A DNA stretch of 64,000 nucleotides from CAKAHY01 sp963522175 (lineage in GTDB: Bacteria; Bacillota; Clostridia; Lachnospirales; Lachnospiraceae), in NCBI GenBank assembly GCA_963522175.1, contig CAUQXC010000002.1:186001-250000 (forward strand), in the 5' to 3' direction. Below the pieces are notes generated by a model. It did no database searches. It was not told the DNA's origin and worked only from the letters and a program-made list of their open reading frames with translations. The position numbers and the translations under genes were made by a program. Below are positions 42,760-53,800 of the stretch, one piece after another; the stretch's first letter is position 1; the number at the start of each line of letters is the position of its first letter.

Positions 42760-45108
42760 TTACTCTCTTATAAAATTCATAGGCTTAATTTTTCTTATTT
42801 GTCTCGATAACACAAAACCGATTACAAACAGACACAACATATACACAAATGATACTCCGGCATAATCCGTAAAAGAATAGGATAAAAATTTTATTTTCTT
42901 TAGTCCTATGCCCATTGCCCTGAATAAAAATGACACAAAGCTCTCCCCGAAGAAACATACTGTCAGAACTCCCGAAAGTGTTCCTAAACCTCCCGCAAAA
43001 AGTAAAGGGTAGATTTCCTGCAAATAAATGCTCTTAAGACTTATGCCGGTAAGTCTTTTTAAAGCAAGACTCGTCACATTTCTTTTAAACCTTAAATTTA
43101 AGAACATTGAAACGATAAGCATAAGTATTAAAATACCCACTCCGAAAACATACAGAGCCGCCGACTTTATCTGCTTTGTCAATGTACCGAAGGTTTGCTT
43201 GATGAAGGTTCCGGTACTTTCCGTAGAATAGGATGTGCCTAATTTTTGTCTGTAAGTTTGTGTAATCGCTTCCTTGTCTACACCTTCCTTTAAATCTATA
43301 TAAAAAGTATATTTTTTTGCTTCCAAGCCTTCAAATTTATACCTGCTTTTAGCCGTTTTTCCGCCGCTTGTTATATCCTGATATATACCCGAAACATTAA
43401 ATTCTTTCTTTATATTCTGATACTCAAGAGTAAGCTTATCCCCTATATTTTTCTCAAGCTCATCCGCCATCATAGCCGAAATCACGATATCACTGTCACT
43501 AAGAGGCATATTCCCTTTAAGATAATTAAGTCCTTCTCCCGCTTCATCTCCAATATCCACATACAAAGCAGTCAAGTTAGAGCCTTCTTTCCTCGCTTTT
43601 ACCGCTACTCTCTTGCTTTCTTTTACGTGTGATATGTCCTTATCTTCTTTTATAAGCTCCAAAACCTTGTCTCTTCTTGCTTCTAAGTTTTTTCCTTCTT
43701 CCAGCTCTATAAAAATATCATTTAAGGAACTTCCCATATAAGTAATAAATCTTTTATCTTCCATGGTATGAGCCAGTCTGAACGGTATTAATGTAAAAAC
43801 GCTTATGCAAAACATCAAAATTGCTATAATCCCGTAAGATTGTCTTATTTCTCTTACGGCTACAAGCAGATTAAGGTTCAAAGCTTTAAGACTTTTATAG
43901 CTTCTTTTCTTTTTTTCTTTCAACATACCCTTTCCGGTTACAAGTAAATCCACAACACCGGCTTTTCTTATCAGCCCTATACTTTTTTTCGTAAAAAATA
44001 ATATGCATAAAGATGTGATTACACTGACTCCTATTGCCGCAAATATGCTTAAAACGGAAAGACCTTGCTTACCGAAGGTGTTTTCCATGTGTGCTTTTGT
44101 CAAAGGAAAAAGCCCGAAAGCTCCCAAAAGCCCCAATGCATTGGAAAGAAAAGCCAAACACAAAACCTTATCCGAATATATTTTTTCTATTTTATAATCA
44201 GGTATACCTATAGCTTTAAGATTTCCTATCTCGCTCATACTGTCTTCAAACTCCGCTAAAATCACAAAACGCAGACAAATTAACGAAATTACAAGTAACA
44301 ATATTCCCGCTATCAGGTAAACCATAGCCATACTCATATCGCTCAAAGCGCTTATAAGAAAAATCATAGTATAGGTAACCGCCTGTCCGTCTCTCGGAAG
44401 ATTTAATTTGCTTGAGTAGTATGCATTCCGGTAAGCTGAAGCCATAGAAGTTTTATCAAAATAGGCTTCTATAATGTATTCCGTTTCATTTGCATTTCCA
44501 TACAGTTCTTCAAAGTCCTCGTCATTCAATAAAAATCTTGTTGATGATACCATACTTGAATTCATTTGTGCATCATAAACATAATCCTTTACGATAAAAA
44601 CTTTTTCACCTTGTCCGGTTTCAAGTATAATTTTATCATTTATCTCTATATCATAAGACGGAAGCAGGATTCTCGGAACTCCTATCTCCCCTTTATTCAG
44701 TTCAAGCTTCTCCATACTTGAAGAAAGGAGAATGTCATAATCGGGGTTTTGCTTTACAAAGCTTATATCAATCCTGTTATCACCAAGTCCGAAAACACTG
44801 CCCGATTCTTTTTGAACCTGCAGCTCATCTCCGTATACATTTACCATTTTTACAAGCTGCCAAGCCTGCAAACCCTCAAAAGAGGCGTTAAACTCTTCAA
44901 GGTCCTCTGTATTTATGTCTCCTTTATGCATCTGTAAAAAATGCGGCGGTTTAGATGTTTTATACAAAGTATTTATACCTATAAACAGTTGACATAGAAT
45001 TAAACAGACCAAAATTGAAAGCGTAGCCGAAATCGACATAAACATAACTATAATGGAATTTTTAAAAACATTTCTTTTTAAATCATTTAACAAAAGCTTT
45101 CTGTACAT
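42760..45108 (-). CDS. FtsX/MacB-like ABC permease
   Basis: A 782-residue permease with ~10 membrane helices in two FtsX-like units. The first helix is near the N-terminus (IVMFMSISATLSILVCLILC), an external domain spans ~60-260, and the later units include LRFVILAEFEDSMSEIGNLKAIG and SLALKRLTGISLKSIYLQEI. This domain order fits MacB/BceB-style exporters that move peptides or lipids, or transduce signals. It overlaps the upstream MFS gene by 26 bases and the ATPase follows 11 bases later, so all are coupled. Confidence 0.85.
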   Translation of the reverse strand: MYRKLLLNDLKRNVFKNSIIVMFMSISATLSILVCLILCQLFIGINTLYKTSKPPHFLQMHKGDINTEDLEEFNASFEGLQAWQLVKMVNVYGDELQVQKESGSVFGLGDNRIDISFVKQNPDYDILLSSSMEKLELNKGEIGVPRILLPSYDIEINDKIILETGQGEKVFIVKDYVYDAQMNSSMVSSTRFLLNDEDFEELYGNANETEYIIEAYFDKTSMASAYRNAYYSSKLNLPRDGQAVTYTMIFLISALSDMSMAMVYLIAGILLLVISLICLRFVILAEFEDSMSEIGNLKAIGIPDYKIEKIYSDKVLCLAFLSNALGLLGAFGLFPLTKAHMENTFGKQGLSVLSIFAAIGVSVITSLCILFFTKKSIGLIRKAGVVDLLVTGKGMLKEKKKRSYKSLKALNLNLLVAVREIRQSYGIIAILMFCISVFTLIPFRLAHTMEDKRFITYMGSSLNDIFIELEEGKNLEARRDKVLELIKEDKDISHVKESKRVAVKARKEGSNLTALYVDIGDEAGEGLNYLKGNMPLSDSDIVISAMMADELEKNIGDKLTLEYQNIKKEFNVSGIYQDITSGGKTAKSRYKFEGLEAKKYTFYIDLKEGVDKEAITQTYRQKLGTSYSTESTGTFIKQTFGTLTKQIKSAALYVFGVGILILMLIVSMFLNLRFKRNVTSLALKRLTGISLKSIYLQEIYPLLFAGGLGTLSGVLTVCFFGESFVSFLFRAMGIGLKKIKFLSYSFTDYAGVSFVYMLCLFVIGFVLSRQIRKIKPMNFIRE

Positions 45109-46375
45109 TTATTTCCTCCGCTCTAATCTGACTTATCTTCAAGTACTTATTGTTACCTATGTAAATTGCTATAGCTGCCATTCCCAGCCCCGAAATTACA
45201 AGTAATAAAGCACTTCCTCTTCCTGCGCCGCTTCCTATAATATTTCTTATAAGCAAGGAGTATCGACCTTCGCCTGCGACAAACGGCTCAAAAACCTTAT
45301 CCGCCAAAAATCCGGAGCAGGCATAAGCAAGTATCATACCCATTTGACTTATTAAACCTATGAGTCCCCATATTCTTCCCTGAAGCTCGTTTGAAATAGA
45401 TACCCTCGCCAAAACATCGGCACAGGTATTTATAAAAGGTAAGCTGAAGAAAACAACGAACATGGACGCTGCCAAGCTGATAAAGCTTTTGCTGAAACCG
45501 AAACTTAGCATGCCGATTCCGCAAATTATTCCGGCAGTCATAAGAATACTTCGGTAATTCTTTTTTATCCCGGTTATACCGATAAAAACACTTCCAAGCA
45601 AAAGACCTATAGATGACAGAGACTCTGCCATGCCTAAGGTCTTACTGTCTCCGAAAGCAAGAATTATCGGCTTTGACAATATCTGTATGAAACCTGCAAA
45701 AAAGCAAACCGCCGTCATCACGATAATCAAGGCTCTAAGCTCTTTATGCCTTACTATATACACACAGCCTTCTTTAAATTCCGAAAACATGGATTTTTCA
45801 CTTCGCTTTTTATTGAAGCCGATTTTACTTCTTACAAACATCGTACATGCCGAAGTAATGAAAACGGTTCCTATGTCTATAGCAAGTATGAGGCTTATAT
45901 CAAAATACTTAAGAAGAAAGCCCGCAAGTACCGGAGATATAAGGTACTTTGAACCCGATGCTATCTGCATAAGACTGTTCGCTTTCGCAAATTCATCCTT
46001 TGTGAGTAAGTCGCTTATACCGGCTTTATAAGAAGGTTCTATAAGAGAAACAAAGATACTGCTTATAAATACCCCCGTATAAACAGGTAAGAGAGATGTA
46101 AAACCCTGCCTTATGTAAATCAAAATATAAAGAACTCCGAGGCCCGAAAGCAAATCTCCGATAACCATCAGTAAGCGCCTGTCATACCTGTCCGCCAGCA
46201 CTCCGCCTAAAGGACTGAGTAGTATTGTAGGTAAAAAAGCAAGTAAGGTAATAAGCGAAACCGTACTCACATTTTTTGTCATAGAGTAAACATACACGGA
46301 GAGGGCAAATGCCGTCATTCCGCTTCCTATAGAGGAGATTAGATCTCCTGCCCATATAATTAAAAATTTTTTCAT
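45083..46375 (-). CDS. MFS transporter
   Basis: A 430-residue major facilitator with ~12 membrane helices and the loop-2 motif GGVLADRYDRRLLMVIGDLLSG typical of the H+ antiporter families. The N-terminus MKKFLIIWAGDLISSIGSGMTAF resembles macrolide/drug efflux MFS proteins. It overlaps the TetR gene by 4 bases (ATGA) and the FtsX gene by 26. With the TetR regulator and ABC exporter it looks like a compound-export operon, but the substrate is not known. Confidence 0.88.
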   Translation of the reverse strand: MKKFLIIWAGDLISSIGSGMTAFALSVYVYSMTKNVSTVSLITLLAFLPTILLSPLGGVLADRYDRRLLMVIGDLLSGLGVLYILIYIRQGFTSLLPVYTGVFISSIFVSLIEPSYKAGISDLLTKDEFAKANSLMQIASGSKYLISPVLAGFLLKYFDISLILAIDIGTVFITSACTMFVRSKIGFNKKRSEKSMFSEFKEGCVYIVRHKELRALIIVMTAVCFFAGFIQILSKPIILAFGDSKTLGMAESLSSIGLLLGSVFIGITGIKKNYRSILMTAGIICGIGMLSFGFSKSFISLAASMFVVFFSLPFINTCADVLARVSISNELQGRIWGLIGLISQMGMILAYACSGFLADKVFEPFVAGEGRYSLLIRNIIGSGAGRGSALLLVISGLGMAAIAIYIGNNKYLKISQIRAEEINVQKAFVK

Positions 46376-46977
46376 AAGGCTTCTCCTTCTTTAAAAAACA
46401 TTTTTCCGAAAAGTGAATATATTGCCTCATTCATAATCTCTTCCTCTTTTTCCGATAAAGGAAAAATTCCCTTGTCTAACAGCATTATAGCTGCGGTAAG
46501 AAGTATCTTCACATACTCCTTTGGATAATCACAGACAAACTCTCCTCTTTCTATCCCCTCCTCAATAACTTCCGTTATAAGGGGTGCCACTTCATTAAGC
46601 ATGGTTACCAGCAGCTTCTGATGTAACAAAGCGTTGTTGGGAGTGTGGAGTTCATTAAGCAAATCCTCTTCCATCTGAGTATCAATCTTCATGGCTTCAA
46701 CAATTTTTAAGAGCTTCTCCTTTGAAGTAAGAGTTTCATCTTTCGAGAGGGGTACTGCCTTATCCATAATAAGCTGTATACCTTTCTGCGTTATCGCATC
46801 GAGAACCTCTTCTTTGGACTTAAAATAATAGTAAAATGTACCCTTTGCTATATTAACCTCACGTAAGATATCATTTATACTGCAGCTGTCGAAACCTTTT
46901 TCCGCAAACAGACGACTTGATACCTCAATAATTTCTTTCCTTCTTTCGTCATATTCTTTTATTGTTCTTGTTCCCAT
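46372..46977 (-). CDS. TetR/AcrR-family regulator
   Basis: A ~201-residue repressor. The HTH is RRKEIIEVSSRLFAEKGFD, SINDILREVNIAKGTFYYYF and KSKEEVLDAI. The C-terminal domain is variable and likely binds an inducer of the exporters encoded downstream. I start at ATG 46977 with AGGAGG upstream; the longer frame to 47025 would run through the operator. It overlaps the MFS gene by 4 bases. A perfect palindrome upstream (46992-47006) supports autoregulation. Confidence 0.9.
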   Translation of the reverse strand: MGTRTIKEYDERRKEIIEVSSRLFAEKGFDSCSINDILREVNIAKGTFYYYFKSKEEVLDAITQKGIQLIMDKAVPLSKDETLTSKEKLLKIVEAMKIDTQMEEDLLNELHTPNNALLHQKLLVTMLNEVAPLITEVIEEGIERGEFVCDYPKEYVKILLTAAIMLLDKGIFPLSEKEEEIMNEAIYSLFGKMFFKEGEAL

Positions 46978-46991
46978 TTCTTCCTCCTGTC

Positions 46992-47006
46992 GACCGACCG
47001 TCGGTC
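46992..47006. promoter_or_regulatory. TetR-type palindromic operator
   Basis: GACCGAC-C-GTCGGTC, a perfect 7-1-7 palindrome, placed between the promoter below and the tetR start. Near-identical GACCGACGGTCGGTC sites are common operators of clostridial TetR regulators (from memory). Confidence 0.8.
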
Positions 47007-47015
47007 TATAAAAAT

Positions 47016-47043
47016 AATATAGCACATTTTAAAACTTTTTCAA
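47016..47043 (-). promoter_or_regulatory. Predicted promoter of the tetR operon
   Basis: On the minus strand TTGAAA (47038-47043), 16-base spacer and TATATT (47016-47021). The operator at 46992-47006 lies at or just after the transcription start, as expected for repression. Confidence 0.55.
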
Positions 47044-47129
47044 GCTTTTTTCTGTACTTTTTTCTTTAAATTTATTAAAATAGTAGTAAATACTTTTAAA
47101 TATTTAATTCAAGCAGAGGAGGATAGAGA

Positions 47130-50100
47130 GTGTATATTTTTATTATCGGTATTGCCATCGTGTTAGGTATAGTTGCCCACGATAAGAGCAAACAATATCA
47201 GGAACTGGTTAATAAATATTTTAATCTCTTGGAGGAACACAAGAATTTAAAAAAAGAATATGATAAGCTAAAGGCGGGGCAGGCGGCTGTTCTTATTAAA
47301 GAACCTGAACCTACTCCGGTTGAGGTTAAAGAACCCGAAGCTGCGGCTACTTTGCTTCAAGAGCCTGAACCTGAACCTGCTCCGGTTCAGATTACAGAGC
47401 CTGTGACTGTGGCTGCCCCGATTGAGGTTAAAGAGCCTGAACCTGCATTTACTCCGGTTCAGATTACAAAGACCGAGTCTGTAAGTATGGAGCCTACAAC
47501 GAAAGAAAACTCTGTTAAGACCTTTAAGGAAAGTATCTTCAGCAAAAATTTATGGCAGGCAAAAACTGCCCTTGTTTTGGGTACTCTTTTTATAATTTTT
47601 GCCGGTTTTATTTTTGCCACCACAACCTGGCGCATACTCCCGAACATAGTGAAGATTTTAGTACTTGTATCTATTACCGTGCTTTTCTTTTTCGGAAGTG
47701 AACTTGCAAAAAAGAAGTTTAATATAGATAAAACCGGCAAAGCTCTTTATATACTCGGAAGTCTCTTTATTTTCGTATCCGTTGTAAGTGCCGGATTCTT
47801 TGAGCTTTTCGGATATGATATGAGTCCAAGCGGCAAAAACAACTTTTTGTTGTTCTTTTTTGCGACCCTTTTTACGGAAATTTCCATACTCTTCGGTTTA
47901 AAAAAATTTACCGACAGAATTTATGCATACGTGAGCCTTTGCGGTATAAGTATATGCTTTTTCTTACTCACCTTTGCTCTCGACTTTGACATAAGCGGTT
48001 TTGCTCTCGCATTTGCAGGATATTCGGCATTTTTGATATTTTTTAATACCTATTTCCAAAAAAATATCAACACGGAAAATGCATATAAATTTATAAGTCC
48101 TTCCATAAAAGAAGTTTTCGAAAATTTCTGCTACGGTAATTTACTCCTGGCGAGTATTATAATTATCATTGCAACGAATACGAAATGGCCTATGGGTGTT
48201 TTCACTATTTTACTTGGTTTTACTCATATTTATCATTCATATAAAAAATCGGATTTACAGTCCGATACAGCATCTGTAAGTTTTCTTATACTTATGATTG
48301 CCGGATTTTATAAAATTATGCCGCCGACATATACAAGACAGGTGCTTATTTTTGCAAGCGGTCTTTTTTCCGTATTTTTTGTACTCAATTATGTAAATAC
48401 CTACTATATAAAGCTGATATCAAAGAAAATTGAATCCGTACTTACAATCTTGGTATATGTCTTTGCCGCTATAGTTTTTATTTCGTCAAATATAGCACTT
48501 ATTGTTAAACCGGAGTATGCCGCCGAGGCTTATGTTTCTCTTGCACTTCTTTTAGTTTGCAGTATTATTGAAAGCCTCAGAAAGAAGCCGTTTTTTCTTG
48601 CCGTCAATATAGTTGCCGCCAACCTGTACTATCAAGTATTATATACATACAAGTTCGATTTATACCTTATGCTCGGCTTTATAACTCTGATTTGTATGCT
48701 TATAGTATTTGCACAAAGAAGAAAGCTGTTCAGTTTTCCTGATAAATATTCTTATATTTTTTATATAGTTTTGGGAATAGCAAATTCCCTGCTTTCGTAC
48801 ACTATATATTTGACAGCATATATAATAGGCAAATTTTCCGGAGAACAAATTACTTTGCTTAGTTTTGTAAACGCCGCTATTGCCGTTATATTTATGCTTT
48901 ACCTGTTTATTATCGTTATAAAAGAAAAGTTCCCTGCTCTTAGACACCTTTTTCCTGTAGCGGGACTCTTTTTATTGCAAATACTGTCCTTAATGTTAAG
49001 AACCTACGTAAATTCAAAGATTGACTACAGGATACCTGTTCTTTTATATATGCTCGGCTTTATGGTATTTGAGTACTATATGAATGTGGGTATTTCCTAC
49101 TCACTTTTGTCTTTATCCTTGGTTTTGTCCCTTATTTTCTATTTTGAGGGATTATTGGAATTTTTCAGTTTTAATCTGCCGCATATGAATATATATACCT
49201 GCTGTATATCTTCCTCGTTACTTGCGGCAAACCTTGCCTTTATCTATATAAAAAGGAAAAACCGTGAAGGTGATATTTTGTATAAGGATATTTTTTCAGT
49301 TATAAATTTAATGCTGATTATCCACATTTTTACCTCCACCCTGCTTCCTATTTACTATTTGCTGGCTCTTTGTACCGGTTCATGGTTTATACTGTTTCTG
49401 TTTAAAAACGGTAAGCCCGGATTTGTCACCGCGTTACGTTGGCTTGTTTTTATTACCGGACTGGCTTTAAGTATATATTGCGAAGTTCAGATTAAGCCGC
49501 TCACTCCTAGTTATATTATCCCTATACTTTTAAACTTCGCCGCCATATATGCGGTAAATTATATTGCCGGGGATAATACCCTGTGTATAGTGTCTTATCT
49601 GGCTGTGCTGCCTTTGCCTTTAGTTGTTTTGGACAATTCTTACAGCGGGCATATCGTATACATCATAAGCTATGCTCTGCTGATAGGGATTGGCGCCTTT
49701 TCAAGGTCAAAGTTCAAGATCATAGAGCTTAATGAAAACTTTAAGGAAAGCAAGTTTGACCTGTTAAATATTCTTGCCGTATTACATATACTGTCTTTCA
49801 TTTTATTTAGTAATAATGAAGTCTGGAGATTTTTGTCCGCACTCATGCTTTGCCTGTACTTCCTGCAATATGCACAAATTGAAAGGCTTAAACCTTTCGC
49901 CCTGCTTGCCTGCGAGTTTAGCCTGACACTGGCATTTTACCTTCAGCCATGGCTTGATATGCCTAAACTTATACAAGTTGAAGCTTTCATTCTACCTCTT
50001 ACTCTATGTACATATTCTCTTCCTCTGTTATTCGGGAAGAAAGATATTATAGAAAAGATGCAGACAGGACTTTACCTTACTTTCCATGTCATACTTTTAG

Positions 50101-50807
50101 TCGATACATTTACTTGGTCCGACATAAACAATATTTTGCTGTTTGAGGGCTTATGCCTATGCGCCTTTTTATATTTCAAATTAATAAGGCAACGTATACT
50201 GTATACATTTATTTCTTCCACAGCGGCTCTTTTGGGAATAATCAATATGAGTTTTATACACTCTTACATATATGAGTCCCTGCCGTTTATATGTACTCTT
50301 TGTATAGGAGCTTACCTCCTGCAGTATACAAGATTTAATAAAATTAAATCTTACATTCTTGCCGCCTCCTCATTTACTTTGGTAATTGCCTTTTGGTTGC
50401 AGCCTTGGTTTAAGGCGCCGGAGCTTATACAGCTTGAAACGGTTTTACTTCCTTTAGCTGTATGGATATACTTTTTACCTCGAATATTCGGCGAGACAAA
50501 ATACATACTTTATTTTAGACTTTTTGCTTACACAATTTTTCACTTCATATTGCTGACTGACCTGTTTAGATATTCTGAAGTTTATGATGCTCTGATGTTT
50601 GAAGCTGTATGCCTTGCCTGCTTCTTATGGAACAATATGAAAAAGAACCGTGTATTTACGATTATTTCTTCCGTTGCGGCTCTTATAGTCCTCTTCTATA
50701 TGACCAGAAGCTTCTGGTTCAGTATAGCGTGGTGGATTTATCTCCTTGTTGCAGGACTTGGACTTATCGGATATGCGGCTTTCAATGAAATGAAAAAAAA
50801 TAAATAA
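47130..50807 (+). CDS. Giant polytopic membrane protein, tandem paralogue 1
   Basis: A 1225-residue protein starting at GTG 47130 (GAGGAGG upstream). A first membrane helix (IFIIGIAIVLGIVA) is followed by a short coiled coil (YFNLLEEHKNLKKEYDKLK) and an EP-rich linker of repeats (EPEPTPVEVKEPE, EPEPEPAPVQITEP) at ~50-120. About 30 membrane helices then run to the end, and the C-terminus is TRSFWFSIAWWIYLLVAGLG. The architecture recalls DUF2157/DUF2339 or SCO7613-type multispanning proteins, but the family is not certain. It is divergent from the TetR operon and 14 bases upstream of a paralogue. No catalytic motif seen; role unknown. Confidence 0.75.
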   Translation: MYIFIIGIAIVLGIVAHDKSKQYQELVNKYFNLLEEHKNLKKEYDKLKAGQAAVLIKEPEPTPVEVKEPEAAATLLQEPEPEPAPVQITEPVTVAAPIEVKEPEPAFTPVQITKTESVSMEPTTKENSVKTFKESIFSKNLWQAKTALVLGTLFIIFAGFIFATTTWRILPNIVKILVLVSITVLFFFGSELAKKKFNIDKTGKALYILGSLFIFVSVVSAGFFELFGYDMSPSGKNNFLLFFFATLFTEISILFGLKKFTDRIYAYVSLCGISICFFLLTFALDFDISGFALAFAGYSAFLIFFNTYFQKNINTENAYKFISPSIKEVFENFCYGNLLLASIIIIIATNTKWPMGVFTILLGFTHIYHSYKKSDLQSDTASVSFLILMIAGFYKIMPPTYTRQVLIFASGLFSVFFVLNYVNTYYIKLISKKIESVLTILVYVFAAIVFISSNIALIVKPEYAAEAYVSLALLLVCSIIESLRKKPFFLAVNIVAANLYYQVLYTYKFDLYLMLGFITLICMLIVFAQRRKLFSFPDKYSYIFYIVLGIANSLLSYTIYLTAYIIGKFSGEQITLLSFVNAAIAVIFMLYLFIIVIKEKFPALRHLFPVAGLFLLQILSLMLRTYVNSKIDYRIPVLLYMLGFMVFEYYMNVGISYSLLSLSLVLSLIFYFEGLLEFFSFNLPHMNIYTCCISSSLLAANLAFIYIKRKNREGDILYKDIFSVINLMLIIHIFTSTLLPIYYLLALCTGSWFILFLFKNGKPGFVTALRWLVFITGLALSIYCEVQIKPLTPSYIIPILLNFAAIYAVNYIAGDNTLCIVSYLAVLPLPLVVLDNSYSGHIVYIISYALLIGIGAFSRSKFKIIELNENFKESKFDLLNILAVLHILSFILFSNNEVWRFLSALMLCLYFLQYAQIERLKPFALLACEFSLTLAFYLQPWLDMPKLIQVEAFILPLTLCTYSLPLLFGKKDIIEKMQTGLYLTFHVILLVDTFTWSDINNILLFEGLCLCAFLYFKLIRQRILYTFISSTAALLGIINMSFIHSYIYESLPFICTLCIGAYLLQYTRFNKIKSYILAASSFTLVIAFWLQPWFKAPELIQLETVLLPLAVWIYFLPRIFGETKYILYFRLFAYTIFHFILLTDLFRYSEVYDALMFEAVCLACFLWNNMKKNRVFTIISSVAALIVLFYMTRSFWFSIAWWIYLLVAGLGLIGYAAFNEMKKNK

Positions 50808-50821
50808 GGAGGATATCCCGA

Positions 50822-53800
50822 ATGTTGTTTTTTCTTTTAGTAGTTGTTATTATAGAATCTATTGTCCTTGTAAACCTGTATAATAAAAATGAGGTTTTAA
50901 CAAAGGAGATTGCCGAGCTGAAAAAACTCGGCTCCTCTCTCAAAAATTCCGAGCAGGAGAAAAATCTTCCCCTACCGCAAACTCCGGATGTAGAAGCTAT
51001 TGCCGTATCTAAGCTTGAAGAAGAAAAGCCTCTTCCTGAGCCTCTTCCTGAGCCTTTGCCTGTTCAGGAGCATGCTAAACCCGAATTTTTCAAGGATCCG
51101 GTTTGGCAAGCCAATTCCGCCCTTATTTTGGGTACTTTTTTCATCATGCTTTCAGGCCTTATCTTTTCAACAACAACATGGCGCATACTTCCGAATATAG
51201 GAAAGATATTTGTCCTGATGGGAAGCTCTCTTATATTCTTTCTTGGAAGCTTAATTGCGGACAAAAAATTTCATATTGAGAAAACCAGTAAAGCATTTTA
51301 TATACTGGGAAGTGTTTTTATCTTTGTTTCAATTGTCGGTATGGGATTTTTCGGGCTTTTGGGAGAAACCTTAAAACCTTTCGGCAGTGATAATATGCGA
51401 TTGTATTTCATAGCTGCTTTCTTTACCGAGACAGCTCTTATTTTGGGTCTCAAAAAGTTCAATGAAAAGCCCTATGCTTTTGTTTGCCTTGCGGGAAAAA
51501 GCATATGCTTTTACCTGCTTTTGCTTTCCTTTAAGCCTAAAACCGAAGTTCTTAGTATATTATATTCCTTATATTGTGTTATTCTCATATTTTCAAATGA
51601 AATTTTTCAAAAGCATAAGGATAAAATCAATATAAGCTTTGTAAATTCTTCCGTAAAAGATATTTTTGAAAACTTTTGCTACGGAAATCTTTTTCTTGCA
51701 AGCTTGATCATTTCCTTTATTTTCCCTACCGGGCTTTCATTCGGTATTACTTGCTTTGTTCTTGCATGCACACATATTTACTTTGCTTCTGCACGAGATG
51801 ACCTCAGAACGGATTTGTCTTCCGTAGTTCTTATTATTCTTGTCGGTGCCAGAATATATAAAATGACAAAGCCGGAAACTACAAGTGAGATAGTTATATT
51901 TTTGACCGGTGTTTTATCGCTGTTCTATTTACTTAATTACACAAAACTCTTATCTGAAAGAATGAAAAAGATAACCGGAGTTTTTATATATGCTCTATAC
52001 GGCATTATCTTTTGCGTGTATGTTGCAGTTGGCTTCTTTGAACCGACCATTGAAAAAGCGTACCTCTTTTCCGGCCTGCTTTTATTTATATACAGTATAT
52101 TGGAAACCCGAAGGAATATAAAGTTTTGCATAAGCATTCACTTATCTTTCCTTGCATTTTTTTACCTGCTTATGCACTTTTTCTCCCTTGATTTAGAAGT
52201 GCGGTATATAATAGGGACCTTAGTATATATCAGTGCAATAAGCACCTATAAGATAGAGCATCCTGCCTTTATAGACAGAAAGTCCTCTTTTCTCTACCTC
52301 GCGGCAGGTTGTATAAATGCAGTTTTGGCATACTATAATTATTGTATAGAATCCTTATTCAGCTCTTTTGATATTGTAGATAATTTTATTTATATCAGTA
52401 GCGGCCTTGCTGTTGTGTATGTCATTTTTATACTTTATACCTATGGAAAGGGTAAATTATTTGTATTAAAAAGATTTATTCCTTTTGTCGGTCTACTCGC
52501 GGTTTATTTATTCTGTCATTACTTTAAACTTGGAATTCTTAGTGAAAAAGCAGAGCTTCAAAAACTTACTATGCTGTTTTACTTTGGCGTAATCATGGCT
52601 TTGGATGTATGGAAATATCAAGGCTTTTCCTACAGCTCGGTAATTTTATCCTTACTTTACAGCTTGATTTATTATTTTAGCGCCGTGTTCAATACCGATG
52701 ATGAGGTACAAGTAAATTTATATTTGTCCACTTTTTCATCATGCTCTTTCTTGATATTGAATTGTATTTTTTTCTTTTTCAAGAAAAAAACAAGCCGCTT
52801 TAAGGCTTGGGAAATTGATGCTTTCACTATTATAAATTTGATGCTTATGTCCGCATACTTTGCTTTTACGAAGTTTGAGTTTGATATTAAGTTTAACTTT
52901 ACTCTTTTGGCAACAGCTTGGCTCATACTTATAATTTTCAGAAAAGCGCATAGCAAATTACTTTTACTTATAAAATATATACTTTTAATTTTGGGCGCTA
53001 TAACATCCCTCGTATACTGCTCTTTGTTAGTAGACTCGTCACCGACTTGGTACATATTACCTATACTTGTGAACTCAGCGGCTTTATACTTGTACAACCG
53101 CCTTGACGAAAAAAATGTCATATATATTGTTTCCTACCTGTCCTGTGTACCTATACCTTTTGCACTGCTGTATGAAAAGCCTGAGCTGAATCACAATATA
53201 ATTTATATAATTACCTATTCTTTAATTGTAATAATTGCCGGAGCTTCAAGACTTAAATACAAAATTATAGAGCTTAAGGAAAAAATTTATGAGAGTCGCT
53301 TTGATTGGGTCAACATACTTTCTGTAATCATAATTTTTCTTATGATTGTAAGCACAAAAGTCTCTGTTTGGCGTTTTAGCTTTACATTGCTTTTGGCAGC
53401 TTACTTCCTGCAATATGCACAAATTGAAAAGCTCAAGTCCTACGCTCTTGCCGTCACGGGATTTTGTCTTGTAATCGCCTGCTGGCTTGAGCCTTGGTTC
53501 AAAGTTTCGGATCTGCTTTACCTTAAGGCCGTGATACTTCCTCTTGCCGCATGGGTATATTCTCTGAGTTTTATTTTTAAGAAGGGAGTGATACTCAATA
53601 ATCTGCAAATAGCCTTCTACGGAGTATTTCATTTTATACTGATAATCGAAGTTTTTTTTAAGAACAGTCTGGACTATTCCTTCATATTGGAGGGAATTTG
53701 CCTCGGAGGATTTTTATGGAACAACATAAGGAAAAACCGCATATATACTATAATATCGGCTATATCGGCTTCCTTGGTGGTATTCTATATGACGAGAGAT

